This document shows, in pieces, positions 51,374 through 64,000 of a DNA stretch of 64,000 nucleotides. This DNA is from Aptenodytes patagonicus. Its lineage: Eukaryota; Chordata; Aves; Sphenisciformes; Spheniscidae. The notes under the pieces were generated by a model. The model made no database searches. It was not told the DNA's origin and saw nothing but the letters and a program-made list of their open reading frames with translations. Location of the stretch: the NCBI RefSeq assembly GCF_965638725.1, contig NC_134949.1, forward strand, positions 10,476,951 to 10,540,950, read 5' to 3'. The first letter of the stretch is position 1. Each line of letters starts with the position of its first letter. The position numbers and the translations under genes are program-made.

Positions 51374-54300
51374 AGAACTGCTTTTAGCTGTCTCAATAAA
51401 GGATTTCTACAGAGTTGAAGAACATGACAATAGACCTGTATTGTGCGTGTGTTAATGCTTCTCGTGGTGTCTGATACTAGTGCTTTTTCTGTACTGGAAA
51501 TGAGGAGAAGCTAGTGTTTTATGATGAGTGCTTATCATAAACCACAGTTTAGAAATGTCTGATTTTGTGTTTGCAATGTGAAAGTAATTTATTCAGAGAA
51601 ACAGAAGAACTATAAAAGATTGATGCACAATTAGGAGTTTAACTTGAGTAGAAATGTCAACATTTTTTTCCCCAAATGCTCTTCTGTGAAAGAGAATATC
51701 CTCTTTCCCTTGGAGGATATACAGTAGCCTACATAAATCAAAGTATTAAGTCGATTAAATATTAAACACAAATTCTAAATTTTCATTAAAGTGGTCTGTT
51801 ACCTTTGTAAGACAGAAAGCTATCTCATCCTTCTTATCTAAAGTATCATCAGTTGTACTGCAGGCAGCGGATCTCATGTAGCACTGCACTCTCGTATTTT
51901 AAATTAAAAGAGATTATGTTTCAGTGACATGCTTAGAAAGGGGTATAAATGGATCAAATTTTGATTGTGCTAATTTGTTGTGTACTACAGGCCTTTTAAG
52001 CTTCAGTTGATCTCAGAATGCTTTCCAGCTAGCCTTCAGCAATCATGATTGCTAGTAGAAAAAAGGACATGCTAATTCTGCAAATGGGGGGTGGTCAGAT
52101 GTCTCTGTTTACCTTCTTCTATACCCACACAGGTCAGGTGGTTGTGGATGTGGTAGACTGGCCCATTCTCAAACTCTCACTTGAATTTAAGAGGGGGATT
52201 TTGTTGAGAGAGGCAGATTGACAATTTAGCAAAGGAATGTTTTCTTTTGCAAAACAACCATGGGGATTTAGACACTTGCGAAAGCTCCTGTATTGTTTAC
52301 CCAATGATACAATTCTTAGGTGCAGCTCAGAAAGCCCAGGTCAGGCACTTGACTTCCCCACACAGTCAATGGTAAGAGGCAGAAACTTCCAAAGAGGCAA
52401 TTTAGAAAACCTACAGTGAGAACCTACAGCAGATCACACAAATACCCCTCAGATTGTCATTGATGAAATGGAGGTTGAGTACACAGATCATTTAGGCACT
52501 GAAAAATATCTCAGCCTTGTACTAGGAAAACATTCAGAGACTTCATTTGTACTCCCAAGCACTAAGCACTGTGTGAAGTTACACTAAGGATATAGTCTCT
52601 ATCTGTAGAGTTAATCGTGTAACAGAACACTAAAGGTGTATGAGTCAAACAAGCCCCTCATAATTAGTGCCAGATAAACATACTTTGACTGTCTGCACAT
52701 AAAGCACCTGCCTGCTACTGCCCCTTAACTTTCAGACAACAAAATCAGTGAAGGAGTTTGTTGCCTTTACTACCTCCCAAAGCAGGGCTAATACTTAAAG
52801 GGCCATTGTAAGCTCTCTCAAATAACCCAGATAAAGCCAAGGTAAATTAAAATGATTCTGAATATTACATTTAAGCATTAAATACATTTCAAATCACACT
52901 CTTGAATTCGAGGTCTGATTCATGATTTCTGAATGCAGTCCTTTAACAGCCTCTTAAATAAACAAGAGATTAGTGAAGATGATTGAGGGAGGAAAATACA
53001 ACTATTAATATTCATAAAAGACTCAACTCAGTGAAACGTACTTCTGGCACATAGAGATGGCTCAAAGGATGTTGATCAGGTTGTGATCACTCAAATCACA
53101 CGTAAGAATCTGGTCCTGTTTGAATCCCATCTGCTATGTTCATCTAATAGAATGCCTGTAATCCACAGAGAAAGAACATTTAGGACCTTCCAATGCACCT
53201 CTGAAGCATTAATCAGTAACTAGGATGTAGGAGATGGGCGATGGGACAGGCATTACATTTAAAGCTGGCTTCATGGTCGCAGTGTAACAAATCAGTTTTT
53301 ATCTGGAGAAGCCTTTGACCTTTATTCTGTGCAATCTAACTAGAATCTTTGACAAAATTTGGATAATGGGTTAGCGTTTGTTGCAGGCAATTTTATTTGA
53401 CTTACACATGTTGTGTAAGGTGTTTCAGGTACTACTAATTCATTAGAAATACCTCTGTGTGAGAGAGCATTTTGAAATAAGCAAATGGCATGCACCTTAC
53501 CATGCTGTGAAGTTCATTTTAACATGCATGCAATGGAACATGCAAGAAAGAACTTTGATATAGAAATTACTAGCCTATTGTTTTTCCTACTTGATCCCCT
53601 TTTTTCCATTTAATTATTATTATTTTTTCCTAGGAAGACTTAAATAGACTCCATCCTAAATAGACACTAGATGTTTCTCTCACTGGGCAAGAGAGAGCAA
53701 GGTGTTGTCTGATGAGTGTTAAGTCCGAAGTGCAAGTAGCATACAGAGATTTGCAATCTGAGCACAGAGCTTTTTCTGTAGTGTTTTAACATGTCAGATG
53801 CAGAAAAAAATAAGAAGAAAATTATGAAAAATATGCTTATGAAGAAAATTGTACAGATTGTGACACTTAGTGCATAAGTGTCTGGCAAAGGTATGACTCT
53901 ACTCTTTCAGAACTATCTTTATGGTGAACATGAGAACACAGTTGTACTGAAGTTTTTGCCTTCCCTTCCATCTGGGGAATGTTACATATTCAGAGCTGTC
54001 GAGGCATTCAATGTATCCTTGGAATCTGGTATGTTGTCACAGCAAAATTGTGTTACAGTCATGACAATGAAGAGAATTGCAGAAACTGCACCTAGTTTAA
54101 AAGGCTTCTTCATCTTTCTCTAATGATATCGACAGCCTTTTCACTGAGCAATTTGGAAACTGCCTAGGGTAGCATTTTAGAAATAAAATAAAATTTTAAA
54201 AAAAGTTGAAATGCTCTTGTTCACAGAGATTTATCTAAATTAAGCAATTCAATCTTCTAGTTTGTGCTTTTCCAGTATAAGAGCTGTCCCTTCATTCCCG

Positions 54301-56319
54301 CTTTCCGTCCCTGTCAACTATAGCTCTCTTCTACTTACTGACACCCATCCAGGCCTAAATAAACGCAGCATGACCCTCCAGAGTTGACATTTCCCTGCTT
54401 GCCAGACTCATTCTTACTTTCCTCTTTTCTGTTGCCCGAATACTTCATATCTGTGCCTTTTAAATACCCATTAGTTACTTCTGATAGCCCAGGTTGGAGC
54501 CAAGGCGTCTCTTTGCTTGTCACAATGCAGATCACAGCATAGGGAGAGGAAGCCTGAGGTGGAGAGTGGGTTGTGTTCTTTGCATGATCAGATTCAAATT
54601 ACTGGTATTGTTTCCATTTGAATACCCTTCTTTTTCTTTTTTTTTTTTTTTTAAAGGAAATCAATCCTTTCCTAGATCAATATCAGTGAATCTGCAATTG
54701 TTTATTAAACTGTTGGTAGTGCACTCCCTTCAGAACAGCTATCAACACTGCTCTGGATTAACACTTTTCTTAATTAAATGCTATTTATGACTCTGTAACT
54801 TAAAACTCCAGTACTTTATACTGGGAAATGGAAACAGAGAACGAGGTGCTGGAAAAGGAAATGGAATGCACTTTTGTGATTTATCTATTTTGCATAACAC
54901 AGAGGGGCATTACTTTAGCAATTGACTTTTTTTCTTTGCTCACTGTAATGACTGCTAGAGACACTGATTTAATCAACCAACCATGCAAGTGCAATGATTG
55001 TGAATCAGATCGTTGTGAAGCAAACAAATGGTTCACAGTAAATTACCAAGGGATACCAGCTACCTTGCTCTGTTTTTACTCAAATAGATTGTCTTTTAAG
55101 CAGCTGCCTCATAAAAAGTCTTTGCTATGTATGGACCTTTAATCAAAATGTCACTACAGTCTGTGTTCTGGTATGCGTCATTTGAAACACGTCCAATGCT
55201 CTTATTTATTAAATTGTCTGGTGTCGACTCCAGCCACCATTAACCCTAGTAAGCAAAGATGGATGAGGGAGTGACAAAAAGCTTGTGTCAGAGCTGAGAT
55301 CAGTTGTGCGTGTGTGATGTCTTGATCTATTTGTACATTCCTCTTGGGGACCATCGGGCAATTAAGTTCACCCATTTCAAACACAACCCTTTCTGTACAC
55401 TCTGATTTGATAGGAGAATGGGTAATTCCTGGTAATGACTACTACATCTGTTCAATTATATTTCATTGTATTGATGCTTAATTAGACAATGTGTTGAAAT
55501 TGGGGAAGGGGACAAGTGGAAGAGGGGAGGGTTGGCTCCCAAGTAAATGTCAGAGACTCTTCCTTAATAGCCTGTCTTTTTAATGTGCATTGAATGCACT
55601 GACAAGCATTGTGGCCTCCTGACCTTAGAGCATTTACCCCAGCCTGAGAAAGGAGAGCAAAGCCTCTTTGAGAAGGCATTGTTTTAAAGCTGAATTAAAT
55701 TTAATGTCATTCTTGTTCAGCTTTGCTGTGAACTGACCCTTACAGCCCTTTGGCCCACGTGCGCAGCTGGAAACCATTTCTGTGCCTGAGCTTTCTGAAT
55801 CAAACACTTGCAGTCTCATCAAACAGGCTTTCAAAAATGAAGCCCAAACGTCATGAGCACGTACTTTTATTTTTCTAAAGGTTTATGTAAGTAATTTGTG
55901 AGCTATCTGTAAGAGTTCTTTTTCTTTTAAAGAATGAAGCTGAGACTTTCATATCACTCTAATAATGACATTTAGCATTATCCTTCAATCTCCAGTTTCT
56001 GCAGATTTAAGAAAAACACTATATATCACTATTGGAGGATTACAACAGAAATAGAAGACCTGCACAGCTGTTCATGACTGAACTGGCCTGTGAAGCCTGA
56101 CACTAGCCATTTCAAAAGGTTAATTTTGTAAAGTGGAAGATTGAAATATGGTTTTGGTTGCTGCTGGTTCTTTACAGGGTAATTGCATTGATTTTTTTCT
56201 GGTGTTTTACAGTACGCTAGCACTTCTGATATGCAGCTGGTCTGTCTAACACCCTAGAGAAACTTAGTCATGATTTGAATATATTTAAGGTCCACCTGCA
56301 CCAGCCTGTGCAGACACTG

Positions 56320-56339
56320 TCCTGATCCTGTGATCAGGA
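56320..56339. other. Perfect 8-bp hairpin
   Basis: TCCTGATC (56320-56327), loop CTGT, and GATCAGGA (56332-56339) form a perfect stem. Confidence 0.75.
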
Positions 56340-57416
56340 GTTCTGACCTCCCCTAGGCTTGCTAACGTGCAAAGACTTCATGGATTTGGACCTCATATTG
56401 TAATGGACAGTTTTCAAAACTGTTTTCAAGACAGAAAACTGCAGTGTTTGTGGGAACAGATTGATAACCTCTTGAACAGGAGGAAGAGAATGCATCGATT
56501 ATTTTCTTGTATACTATTATCCTTTTCAAATAGCTATTAATATGCATTTGCATCCCAGGAACCACAACATGCCAGCTGCGCCTTTAGCAAAAACTCAGTG
56601 TAATTCAGCGCGACTTTGTGAAATGGAAAGAATTTAAAGACAGCATGGCTATGCTAATTTTGATGCTAATTTCTGTAGAAACTTAATATTCTGTGCCAGT
56701 CTTTTGCTTGTACAATCTCTGCTTTGCATCTTTTGCGTCTTTTGTCGTGATATTTTACTTTTTGTTTTAAATGGCAGCACTGAATGCGATAGTACCTATC
56801 TTTCAGAAGATGGAGTCTATTTAGGTCTTTCCAAAAAAATGTCTCTTCATTACTATAAATACTACTACTACAAATGCCATAGCAGTGGCATATTAGGGAG
56901 GTGACAGCTTTGCACATTGGAAGTCAGACTTTGAAGGGAAGAATATATTTGCAAATGAAACAGCTGATTAATTTGGATGTGCAGCTTTCAAGTAAGTAGT
57001 TGAGTGTTGGAGTACACTGTACAACAAATATTTCTTAAAGGATATAATAATTTGAAAAAATATCATAAATTAGAAGAAGAGTACCATTACATTGACGGAG
57101 TATAGCTGGAGTCATTTTTTTTTTTTCTTAGACTACATGGGTTTATCAGAAGGTGGCATTCTGCTATCTGATATAATAGAGGTTTTATTTATGAATCCTT
57201 GTCATTATTAAACAAGCGGGATCAACATCACAGAAAACTGCATTTTAAAGGAGCTTATAAAATTTGAAGCTTGGTAGCAAACAGCTCATAGCTGTGTAAA
57301 AAAACCCTACACTTTTTTTGCCAACCTTTGTTGCTTTTTTCAGTGCTTGAATGATCATAGAATATTTTCAAAATGAGTTTCATATTAAATGGCCATTATA
57401 AGCAACATATCTTTTT

Positions 57417-57443
57417 AATAATAATAACAATAATAATAATAAT
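57417..57443. repeat. (AAT)n microsatellite with one interruption
   Basis: About nine AAT-type units with a single C interruption. Confidence 0.9.
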
Positions 57444-57559
57444 TTCATACAGAGTTATAAGGAAGATTCTCCCTATACAATCAAGCCCTATCTTCCAGAC
57501 TGCATAAACACATGCTTATCTTTAAGCATCCCCCTATTTTTACATTTAACTTTTTCATT

Positions 57560-57666
57560 TAGGCAAGTGACAAACGCCGAAAAGGTAGACTTGCTGTACA
57601 GGATCTCAGTGCAGACTCTCAGTTCAGCTGTGTAATTAAATTATATGACTAGTGCCACTTGCCTAG
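57560..57666. other. Spaced 10-bp perfect inverted repeat
   Basis: TAGGCAAGTG (57560-57569) and its exact reverse complement CACTTGCCTA (57657-57666) are 87 bases apart. Each arm contains an E-box-like CACTTG/CAAGTG core of the kind bound by homeodomain NK2 or bHLH factors. No tail or target duplication suggests a transposon. Confidence 0.6.
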
Positions 57667-60600
57667 GTGGAATTATTCACCTGCTCATGTACCTCGCTGC
57701 AGCAAAGCTTCTGGCGCAGTCACATCAATGATTTGCTGGTGCTAGTGTCAGTCCTGTGTGTCGGACTTCCTGCTGCCACAACCAAAACCCACATCAGACA
57801 CTCAGATAAATACAGAGAAGTGGGCAACTGAGCTCCCTGCTGATGTAATGTCATTGCCTGAGTTGCACTTACCTAATATATTCTATGAGAGGTGAAGTAC
57901 TTTAATACCCATTTTTCTCACTAAAAAAACCCCAAACCAACCCAAAAAACAAACCGCAAACCCAAAACCCCCTGATTTTTGAGACAGGTGCTGATTTATA
58001 CCTCAATTCCCTGAAAGACAGAGAGATACACTGATTTAAGAATGTCTCCATGTGTTGCTAAACTCAAGGGAAGTTTTGCTGTTCACTTCCTCAGAAGTGT
58101 ATGTGGGGACAAAATGAGATGGGCACGTGGTCATTTCTCTGAAAGCTTATATTAGCATTCCTGTTAAGTATATACCTTCAATGCTGCACAACCTAAACCA
58201 AAAAAGGTTACTCTGTATACATTCAATGATAGATAATCTAAAAAAAGAAAAGCTAAAGTTTTAATTTTTATCTGAATTATTATTTATTTTATATTACTTT
58301 AGGAAGTTTTTTTCAGTCTAAGGTCTGATCCTGTATTTCTTTGTCAGGATGAGGCTGGCTTTGAATCCAGTGTGATCATACCGTCTCACGGTACAGTGAT
58401 ATTATGCTGCTGCGTTACGTAGACATTGTGCAGTCTCTATTTTCACACAGTTATACCTAGATACTACAGTTTCTTCATATATATTATGAAAAAAGATAAA
58501 TGTTCTACCACAAACAGCAGATCAACCTAATTGCATGCTTTAAGGTGATAAATATGTCTTATTGTGGTGGCCTGTATAGTTTAGTCAGTATGGAGAGCAC
58601 ACACGTCCAGCCCATATGTGTAGCTTCTGCACTCTAGATGCATGAAAACAAGATACTGCAATGGTAATGGCACAAACTGGGTGGCTGAGATGAAATTCTC
58701 ACTGAGTTGAATTGGTGCACATGCGTGTGGATGAATGTGCATAAGTTTCTGAATATGTTCCTGGTTTATATGAAACTCTTTCTTTTTTCCTTTAATCTCT
58801 TCTTTACTCGTATCCAATATGTCATATTTTAATTTCCTTATACTTCTTTTCTGAGGCTAAAATGTAATGCTTATTAGTTTGGGGAAAAAGTAATTTCAAT
58901 GTAAATTATGGTTAAATTATGAGTGTGATATGTTAAACACAACTGATAAAATAATTTTTTGCCTGAAACGCTTTAGCAAAATTGTGCAGGTAAGCACTTT
59001 GTAAAGTTCCATTACACTGAGATTTATTTTTCAATCATTTTTATGACATGCTTTTTTATTCGACAAAGGCATTATACCATTAATAGACTTACCGTATAAT
59101 ATATAACGCATCAAAAGACAGCAGCGTTTACATATTACTTTGCATAGGGAGCAGCTTCTAATCCAGGCTCTGTTGCTACAGTACTAGAATAACTGTAGTG
59201 ATGTATGTGAGATTCAGTTTTGGTCTCCTTTTTACCAAATTGAATGTATGATTTTAGTGGTGTATCTATGTTTGTACTTGAGTAATGAACTTAGTCCAGA
59301 TTGCGTTGGACACTCTTTAAATACTAGTTATATCAGAGGTGAAGCAAAGAGACGATGAGAGGCATTTTAGGTGCTAATCTGGGGGAACTACCGTGGGGCA
59401 AATACACCAAGGTCTCTCCAGTGGCTGCTCCTCCGTGAGATCTATATGCTAGGCCATATGTTAGACCATTGCAATTTAAAACAAAATGATTGCATTTCAT
59501 CTAGTACAGATTAGAAACAAAGTAGGGATTTTTCATTTTTAATTTATATTTCTCAGTCACAGAAATGGTAACTAGATTTTGAGTGTTTGATTGTTTTTTC
59601 AATGCTAAGCAATAAACAGTACTAGATGTATATCTGATTGTAAAAGCCTTTAATGAAACACATCTGAGGACTACTGACAGTCATTTGAGCTGAAAATTTG
59701 TTATGTCTTCTCTGTTAAACTGTTTTAGCACTATAATCTTTCATAATTAAAACATAATAATTTTTAAGTTCTTTTTACAGCTTATAGTAATTTTGCAGCT
59801 GATTCTATTTGCCAGGCTTACATTAAAGATTGAGCTTAAATTATTAAATGATATTTTGTGCAACAGTAATTTCCATTAGAGGATATTTTTCATGTTATTT
59901 GCTAGGAAGCTTTAGACTCCAAAAGAACACTTTTGGCAAAGTAAAGGGAAATATTTGTGAAGCAGAAGCTGTAATTATGAACATGTGTGGCTAAACACCT
60001 GTCAGATACTTGGTTTATACTGAACAAGCTTATAAAATAATATGACCATGACCCGATCCTGGCTCTTGAAAGTGAACACCATATTTAAGGAATTACTTGG
60101 TCACTCCTGTTTAACATCTGGATGCTTTGGAGAATCTACCACACACTTATTAAAGTGGAAAGTGCAGTTACAGATAAAGAACTGAACTGAAACATGAGGA
60201 GAAGGTATTTCAATGGGACTGAGCAGCAGTGAGTGGGTCCAGCTGCTGGGTCAGAGGGTGCTGTTCCCAGATCCATCCTTGAAGCCTTCTGATGGAGATA
60301 TTTAGGCAAGGTTTTGCTGGAAGGTGAGAGCAAAACAGCCATTCAAGCTGTGCTCCAGGGCTACAAAAGAGATGTCGGGGTGAAGGAGTTAGTTGGGTCT
60401 AGAAGTTCTGGGTGAGGATGGAGAAAGGTTTCTGCTTTTCTAGGAACTGGAGAAACATTGAGCAGCTCATGGTGCCATCCACAGTTGACCATTTCCATCC
60501 TGGAACCTGCCACTGGGACTCAATATTAAGAAGCAAACCATTTGTTAGGACATCATAGGCAGTCACTGGGGTGTGACAGATCTGCCCTTCACTTGCCATG

Positions 60601-63211
60601 AGCTATTGACTTGCCACTGACTTTGTCCTGGAAGTCAGTGGTGGAACTTAAATCTCCTGAGCTGCTGGCCAAATCAGGGGGCCGTTCCTCCTCCTTCTGT
60701 CTGTACCAATGCTGCATCACTGGGTTCCTAGTGCCCCATTTATCTGTGGTGCAGAGGGATTCCTTAAAAGAGCAGTTGGTAGAGCAGTCATTAGTGAGTG
60801 CTCCTGCGTGCTTGTTCTGTGAAGGCTATGACGGAGAGGAACCGTGTTTATGTAGAGAAGGAGTGTTTGGAAAAAAATTGGAAAATTGTAATAGCTTCTG
60901 TGACTGGATGGCTTAAACATGTGAAGTAAGAGCTTAAAAATCCCAAGTTTAAACATTAAAATGTCTGCTACTAAAAATCAAGTGTATCCTGAAGAGTTTT
61001 CTGTCTACACTGACCCTTTCTACAGAATGACAGATATGACACAGAAATTATATCTTACTCCCCAAATGTTTCAATTTGACAAACGTAAAATAACTATGTC
61101 AAGCACAGATTTTACATTTTGAAAACAGGAAAGAGCAAGAGGGTCCCTCTGGCCCTGGCTATTGGGACTGTCTTATATCTGGAAAGTCCTTGCAGACTGC
61201 ATGGCCAGCAGCTTTTGACATTTGGGCAGAAAAGACAGTCAAAGAGGGCAAATAAACAAAGTACTATTTTTTCTTCTTCTTGTCAACAGAGGAAATATCT
61301 TTGCCTATGGAGTAGATGATGCATTTCGTGCATGCGTGTCTCCACAGAGATAGCATAGCTTCCCTATTTTCCTCACACAGTGCAGTAACTAAATGTCATG
61401 AATTAATCTGTGCTTTGCTTTTATTACACAAAAGATCTTCCAAACATTTATACAAAATTGTGTGATACATTTTCAACAGATAGCTGGCAGTGGTTATACA
61501 TGCCTGTATCATTATCGCATTGGAATAAAGTGGGATCTCCCAACACTTGCAGCACAGGCCCCTTTTCACTTAAATTTCCGGATCCTTATCTTCCTTGCAA
61601 ATTGCTATTTACTATATATAGTATCTATACTATACTTGTAAGCTGTCATACCTTCACATAGTCCATTAGCAACAGTCCAAACAACAGAAAGAGGAGTATT
61701 GGAGGGCTGTACACCGCCCTGAGGGGTTCATAACTGTAGAAGTTATAGAATGAGGTGAGCATGTCTCTAGAACATGAATTTAAATCTCCTCCACTCTGTG
61801 GCATCTAATTGGACTGTTACAAATCCTATAGTAAGATCTGGAGAATTCACAAATGCTTATACGGACTACTTTGCCTTAATTTGTTTTTATATCACATCTA
61901 AATTACATAACCCTCTTTTATTCATTTTCCGGCTATGCAGTGGAGATTGAAGAGCTTGGTCTGATAACCATGGGATTTTAGTGATCTTTGCATCAGTCTC
62001 TCCATATCCAACCCTTTTCTTTCCCTGATTTAGAATCGGTGGGATTTTAGCACACTATGAGAATTTGTTCAGTATTTCACAAAACCTGCCTTTATTACTC
62101 CTTCCAAAGTCTGGTTCTCTATAAATCCATCCATCCTCCCACATATCTGAAATACGAGTACTGTCAGCTTAATAGGTCATCAAAATATATAGTGGTATTA
62201 AAACTCAGTAGTTTTGCAGTAGGAGGTATAAATGCAGCAACACGGGTAATTTCTGTGTAGAAGGTTAGTAATTCCATTGTAACATATGTTCTTCTTTCAC
62301 ATGCCTTCTATAAATTACAATAACAGTTTCTGTTTGCCCTTTAGTGTTGCCTAAGAGGGAGAAAGAATGGTTGAGAATCTTGCTTTTATGATAATTTTGT
62401 AGCCTTTTCCCCCTCCTTCACTGATAACAAATCTTCTAAAAAGCATCTGATCCTGAAAGTGAGGGTTTTTCTGAGCAAGAAAATAGAGTGGGGTTAGCTT
62501 GAAAAAATAAAGCAAGACTTGCTCTCTCACTGTTTCTGTGTCTAATCTCATTTATCTTCATTTTTCAAACACCACTTTTCTATTGAATTGGGAGGAATGT
62601 AAGTATTTTTTTCCTTTTTGATATTCTAAGAAATATTGACCTATTTTGAAAACACTTTTTCCTCTTGCTACTTACAGCTTTCATTACTTTAATTGTTGTT
62701 ATTTTTGTATGCAAGAACTATTCAGAAACTTGAGCAAAATGTAATCTTAACTGAGAGCTGAATGTGGATCTCCAACATACCAAGTGACTTCAATTGGCAG
62801 AGTTAAGTTCTACACCTGCCTCTTTAGATTATGAAACATTATCCAAGCAGAAGTCAGCTAATGGACCTTAAATTAGTGTGAGTGGTCTACAAAGCTGTGG
62901 CATATAATTACATGAATCTACTTTCCTTGAAGTCAGCAGAAAAAAAATTGCATCAGTTTCAGCAGGAAAAAGGTTATAGCCAGGCTGTCCTACATCTAGA
63001 TCTCTTTGTTTTCTTTTGCCCTTGTAATTGAGCAGTGCTCTGTTCTGCAAGTATAGTTTGGTATACAGGTTTAACATAAAAATAGGTTTTAATGAAGTTA
63101 AAAGAAAGATTGCTTAGTGTGGCACCTGCTATATTAAGTTCTACTTGGAGTGTGACTAGGGGTGTATCTGTGAAAATCCTCTGACTTTAGGAAACATAAT
63201 TGTCCTACTTT

Positions 63212-63251
63212 AAAAAAAAAAGAAAAAAAAGGAAAAAAAGGGAAAAAAAAG
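63212..63251. repeat. Purine-rich A/G tract
   Basis: Forty bases of A-runs separated by G, GG and GGG, forming a strand-asymmetric low-complexity tract. Confidence 0.85.
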
Positions 63252-64000
63252 CTTTCTGTGCTGTCAAAATAGCTGTTATGCTAGGTTGGCTAATAGTGTA
63301 ATGTGGATGGATGGCTCTGTAGTATCCTGGCTGTTTCTTCATCAATCTGATCAGAGCGCAGGCGACAGCAGCAGGGTTGTACCTTTTAATTCCCCAGTAA
63401 ATGACCCGTGTCTGTCTGTCCTTAATCAGACAGTCCCCTTCATCATTCAAATCACTTCTAAGTTGCTGTGGAAAGGCATGTGGGCAGTCCTTTTGTCTAG
63501 TCATTGCTTGATATGGGGAAAACCTGTGTGTGGGAGAAGGGAGTTAAAATCAATTGTACTCAAAATGTAGTCACCTTTCAGTGGAACATCCATTGCAATG
63601 TTCCTGCCAAACTAATAACGATAGGAACAAACTAACCTTTTGTACAGGCTTTCTGTTGGTGCCCTTTGCAGAAAAAAAATGACTGCTGCTTCTTTAAGTC
63701 ATGGGAGCTCACGTTTGCTGTGACAGCTTTCCAATTGTTAAATAACTTTGGCCATGAGCAGCTGTCAGACAGATATTGCACTACAGGCATCAGTTAAAAG
63801 GAGCACCAGACAAGCATTTCAGCACCTAAAGGCTCTTGTTTCATTTTTTTAAAGACACACATTTAAAAAAAAAAATACAATGAGATAATATGATTCCTTA
63901 ACTGAAAAAAAAGTTGTATTTTAAACATTCTGCCAAATTTTCCTGTGAAAGTTGTAGGAGGTGATTGTATCCATTTCTGAAAAACAGTCTATTAGGAGCA

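Larger units (their letters stand above)
12467..64000 (+). other. CACNA2D1: CACNA2D1 intron 1 (5' part; acceptor not in window)
   Basis: The intron begins with the consensus GTAAGT donor and runs to the window end, at least 51.5 kb. I looked for exon 2, which in the family continues with an I-K-S-W-V-D-K-M-type peptide, and found no match preceded by a splice acceptor. A very long first intron is characteristic of this gene in mammals. The content is AT-rich unique sequence with CR1 relics, one substantial CR1, microsatellites and hairpins, all listed separately. No independent gene, non-coding RNA family or coding exon could be supported inside it. Confidence 0.8.
51374..64000. other. Intron 1 segment to window end, no gene seen
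   Basis: AT-rich intron sequence with no supported exon. Unique, moderately GC segments with homeodomain-type words occur at about 55200-55900, 56540-56700, 57560-57760 and 63260-63800, and are discussed as candidate conserved elements. Simple repeats and inverted repeats are listed separately. An AC-rich low-complexity patch lies at about 57921-57975. Confidence 0.5.

Noticed and set aside
60130..60920. Open frames on both strands in a moderately GC segment (up to 101 codons), considered as an intronic gene.
   Set aside because: No domain, no consistent coding frame across the segment, and no promoter or splice pattern could be shown.
12467..64000. A search for CRISPR arrays, operons, phage or other compact gene systems.
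   Set aside because: No regularly spaced identical repeats, no dense same-strand coding and no ribosome binding sites. The sequence has the texture of a vertebrate intron.

Overview
The window looks like vertebrate, almost certainly avian, genomic DNA. The background is AT-rich and intron-like, with no bacterial-style operons. It has one CpG island. Interspersed repeats are sparse and are essentially all CR1-type LINEs, the dominant avian retroelement, some with the diagnostic ATTCTATG-type octamer tail. No abundant SINE family is visible. Turtles and crocodilians also carry CR1, so 'bird' is an inference from the whole picture.

The only protein-coding sequence I can support is the first coding exon of CACNA2D1 on the + strand. 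CACNA2D1 encodes the voltage-gated calcium channel alpha2delta-1 subunit. The ATG is at 12372, the exon ends at 12466, and a consensus GTAAGT donor follows. The exon encodes a signal peptide and the first residues of the mature alpha2 chain, and it matches, as I recall it, the human alpha2delta-1 N-terminus in length and in most residues. It lies in a CpG island (about 11340-12720) that contains the presumed promoter and 5' UTR, including a short upstream ORF, a small hairpin just before the ATG and a G-quadruplex-type motif just after the splice donor.

Layout: 1-360 is a GC-rich, possibly LTR-derived edge. From 361 to 11339 is the upstream intergenic flank, with one CR1 tail fragment, a pyrimidine-rich tract, a TAA microsatellite and a long G-run. 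The CpG island with exon 1 follows. From 12467 to the window end is a single, unfinished intron 1 of at least 51.5 kb. I did not find exon 2 in it. The intron holds a 1.65 kb, 5'-truncated, minus-strand CR1 (about 49715-51364) with recognisable reverse transcriptase and a 9-bp direct repeat at its ends. It also holds a short young CR1 tail (about 26675), several strongly decayed CR1-like relics, microsatellites and a few perfect hairpins. Some unique segments with many homeodomain-type motifs are candidate conserved enhancers.

I see no new gene system, CRISPR array, phage, operon or RNA gene. Most open frames in the window are chance frames in AT-rich intronic DNA, GC-rich frames in the CpG island, or shadows of the CR1.
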